Positions 62,464 through 64,000 of a DNA stretch of 64,000 nucleotides are shown here, one piece after another; position 1 is the stretch's first letter, and each line of letters starts with the position of its first letter. The notes beneath the pieces were generated by a model, which ran no database searches, was not told where the DNA came from, and saw only the letters and a list, made by a program, of their open reading frames with translations. A program made the position numbers and the translations under genes. The stretch covers positions 1 to 64,000 of the forward strand of contig JAPKMW010000032.1 in NCBI GenBank assembly GCA_026645575.1, in the 5' to 3' direction. The stretch is from Caldilineaceae bacterium (GTDB lineage: Bacteria; Chloroflexota; Anaerolineae; Caldilineales; Caldilineaceae).

Positions 62464-63155
62464 TCAAAGAGAAGCCCACAGTCCTCAGTCGTGCGGCCAG
62501 GGAGGGGCGGCTACAAGTGCGGCCAACGCCACCGACCGATGACGCTGCGCCTGGCACGCACTCGCTCCGGTTAAACGGCAAGGATGCCCTACTCTATGTC
62601 CCCATTGGGTATCAATCGGCACGACCGGCGCCGCTGGCCGTGATGTGCCACGGCGCCGGCGGTAACGCAGGGCATGGGCTGCATCTGCTCCAATTTCTGG
62701 CCGATGAGATGGGGCTGCTCCTCCTTGCCCCCGCCTCCCACCGGCAGAGTTGGGATATTATTGTGGATGATTATGGCCCGGACATTGCGCTGATCGATGA
62801 GGCGCTGAACGCCACCTTTGCCCGCTGTGCCGTCGACCCGCAGCGGCTTGCCATCGGCGGCTTTTCCGATGGTGCGTCTTATGCCCTTTCGGTTGGTCTC
62901 ATGAATGGGGATCTCTTTAGCCACCTTCTCGCCTTTTCCCCCGGCTTTATGGCGCCCTTGATCCAGCGCGGTTCCCCCAAAGTTTTCATCTCGCACGGCG
63001 TTGGGGACACCGTTTTGCCCATCGACCGCTGTAGCCGGCAGCTTGTTCCGCAGTTGGTGGAGGCGGGTTACGAGGTGCGCTACCAGGAATTTGACGGCCC
63101 GCATATTGTGCCGTCCACCATTGCGCGCGATGCCGTGGAATGGTTTCTCCGATAA
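62460..63155 (+). CDS. Alpha/beta-hydrolase (phospholipase/carboxylesterase-like)
   Basis: A 231-residue serine hydrolase without a signal peptide. The oxyanion region is MCHGAGGNAGHG, the nucleophile elbow GGFSDGASYA (Ser about 138), and the acid and base are in SHGVGDTVLP (Asp) and GPHIVP (His). This pattern is typical of carboxylesterases and PHB-depolymerase-like proteins. The ATG overlaps the upstream stop. Substrate unknown. Confidence 0.9.
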   Translation: MIKEKPTVLSRAAREGRLQVRPTPPTDDAAPGTHSLRLNGKDALLYVPIGYQSARPAPLAVMCHGAGGNAGHGLHLLQFLADEMGLLLLAPASHRQSWDIIVDDYGPDIALIDEALNATFARCAVDPQRLAIGGFSDGASYALSVGLMNGDLFSHLLAFSPGFMAPLIQRGSPKVFISHGVGDTVLPIDRCSRQLVPQLVEAGYEVRYQEFDGPHIVPSTIARDAVEWFLR

Positions 63156-63219
63156 AGCAGTTCTCGTCAGCGTTGTGGTATACTGGCACAGTCATCATCA
63201 TCAAAACAAGGAGCCATCA

Positions 63220-63849
63220 ATGAGTAATGCAACGCAACTACCGGGTGAATACTTCCGCCGCTACGACGACTCTGCCGACGAACTGTTTTACACCATGCCC
63301 CGGTTTGTGGTGCATATCGACGACGGGGCGATTCGCGCCCTCACCGCTTTGCTGGCGAAGGTGCTGCCGCCGGGTGGTGTCTATCTGGATTTGATGAGCA
63401 GTTGGCGTTCGCATTTGCCGGATGAGCTGAAGCCAACACGGGTTGTCGGGTTGGGGATGAATGCCGCAGAGATGGCAGATAATCCGCAATTGGATGCCTA
63501 TGTCATTCATAATTTGAATACAAAGCCGGTACTGCCTTTCAGCGATGCGGAATTTGATGCGGCGATCTGCACAGTTTCGGTGCAATATATGGCAAAACCG
63601 GTCGAAACCTTTCGCGAAGTCAATCGCGTCCTCAAGCCGGGCGGGGTCTTTGTCGTTTCATTTTCTAACCGCTGCTTTCCCACCAAAGCGATCGCCGTTT
63701 GGGCTTCCACCAGCGATAAACAACATACCGAGCTAGTTGAATATTACTTCGATGCTGTCGGCAACTGGACAACACCCCAAACCGCCGCCCACACACCCCG
63801 GCAAAGCGATCCGCTTTATGCGGTCTGGGCGTATAAACAGCCGGATTAA
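63220..63849 (+). CDS. SAM-dependent methyltransferase-like protein
   Basis: A 209-residue protein. Motif I is divergent (VYLDLMSSWRSHLP instead of LDLGCGxG), but the later DAAICTVSVQYMAKPVETFREVNRVLKPGG is a clear class I methyltransferase block. The start at 63220 has AAGGAG 6 bases upstream; an in-frame extension to 63001 would overlap the hydrolase. The missing glycine-rich loop may mean weak or no SAM binding, or a subfamily change. Confidence 0.82.
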   Translation: MSNATQLPGEYFRRYDDSADELFYTMPRFVVHIDDGAIRALTALLAKVLPPGGVYLDLMSSWRSHLPDELKPTRVVGLGMNAAEMADNPQLDAYVIHNLNTKPVLPFSDAEFDAAICTVSVQYMAKPVETFREVNRVLKPGGVFVVSFSNRCFPTKAIAVWASTSDKQHTELVEYYFDAVGNWTTPQTAAHTPRQSDPLYAVWAYKQPD

Positions 63850-63858
63850 ATCCCGCCG

Positions 63859-63925
63859 CTAACAGTGAGAAGCCCCTCAGGGGCTGGTTTGAGTTCCAAC
63901 CCCTGAGGGGGCTTCTCACTGTTAG
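63859..63925. terminator. Long hairpin after the methyltransferase gene
   Basis: About 26-bp arms (63859-63884 with 63899-63925) with one bulged base begin nine bases after the stop codon. The last 75 bases of the window hold no gene that I can recognise. Confidence 0.65.
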
Positions 63926-64000
63926 TCGCCAGTTTCAACTGTGCTGCGATTGCGCGGCTTTTGCAGAATCAGTCGCCTTGGATATACCATTGCCGTTATC

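Noticed and set aside
1..64000. tRNA and rRNA genes, transposases, integrase, CRISPR array
   Set aside because: I searched by eye for tRNA T-arm patterns, rRNA blocks, DDE motifs and spaced repeats and found none that I can support; a tRNA scan would be needed to exclude a divergent tRNA.

Overview
The window looks like a chromosomal segment of a Chloroflexota bacterium, probably of the Anaerolineae/Caldilineae type. This rests on inference from gene content: SARP/BTAD regulators fused to ATPase and TPR modules, lipoproteins with Pro/Thr-rich linkers, a THI5-like riboflavin-type ABC importer behind an FMN riboswitch, and a Sec-dependent (clade II) nitrous oxide reductase cluster. GC is moderately high, genes are densely packed on both strands, and no rRNA, tRNA, transposase, phage or CRISPR feature was recognised. 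Many intergenic gaps instead carry long perfect hairpins or short tandem repeats, several of which fall into recognisable dispersed families.

Layout. 0.1-5.0 kb: a giant secreted FG-GAP protein with a zinc-protease-like HExxH site (minus). 5.2-12.1 kb: two SARP regulator loci (one single-chain, one split into SARP-ATPase plus TPR protein) around a 49-residue exported peptide ending in Cys. 12.5-14.2 kb: ECF sigma factor and RskA-type anti-sigma factor. 14.3-17.4 kb: Bax-inhibitor-1 protein, surE, gltX (minus). 17.6-19.6 kb: ArsR-like regulator and MFS exporter. 19.8-24.35 kb: dihydrodipicolinate-synthase-family aldolase and a three-gene ABC importer preceded by promoter, FMN riboswitch and intrinsic terminator (minus). 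24.4-26.2 kb: two membrane proteins. 26.4-31.1 kb: CapA-like phosphatase, DsbA-like thioredoxin, a DsbB-cytochrome c fusion, a membrane-anchored protein. 31.3-35.6 kb: pth and mfd. 35.9-47.6 kb: secreted proteins and lipoproteins, an SMR exporter, a nucleoside-diphosphate-sugar epimerase, DinB-like protein, ScyD/ScyE-family surface protein, HAD phosphatase, stand-alone AsnC-type domain.

47.6-57.2 kb is the metabolic centrepiece: Crp/Fnr regulator, 2[4Fe-4S] ferredoxin, nosZ, a nos-associated membrane protein, nosD, SCO-family copper chaperone, nosF, nosY, nosL and a cytochrome c lipoprotein. Together these encode respiratory N2O reduction: ferredoxin and cytochrome supply electrons, NosDFY and NosL mature the CuZ site, SCO probably serves CuA, and NosZ itself appears to be a membrane-anchored lipoprotein.

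57.3-64 kb: yaeQ next to a DUF4058 remnant, an FAD monooxygenase-like protein, an NTF2-like protein, an SDR that lacks the catalytic lysine, a small acidic protein, an alpha/beta hydrolase and a methyltransferase-like protein. All calls come from reading the sequence; no database search was possible.
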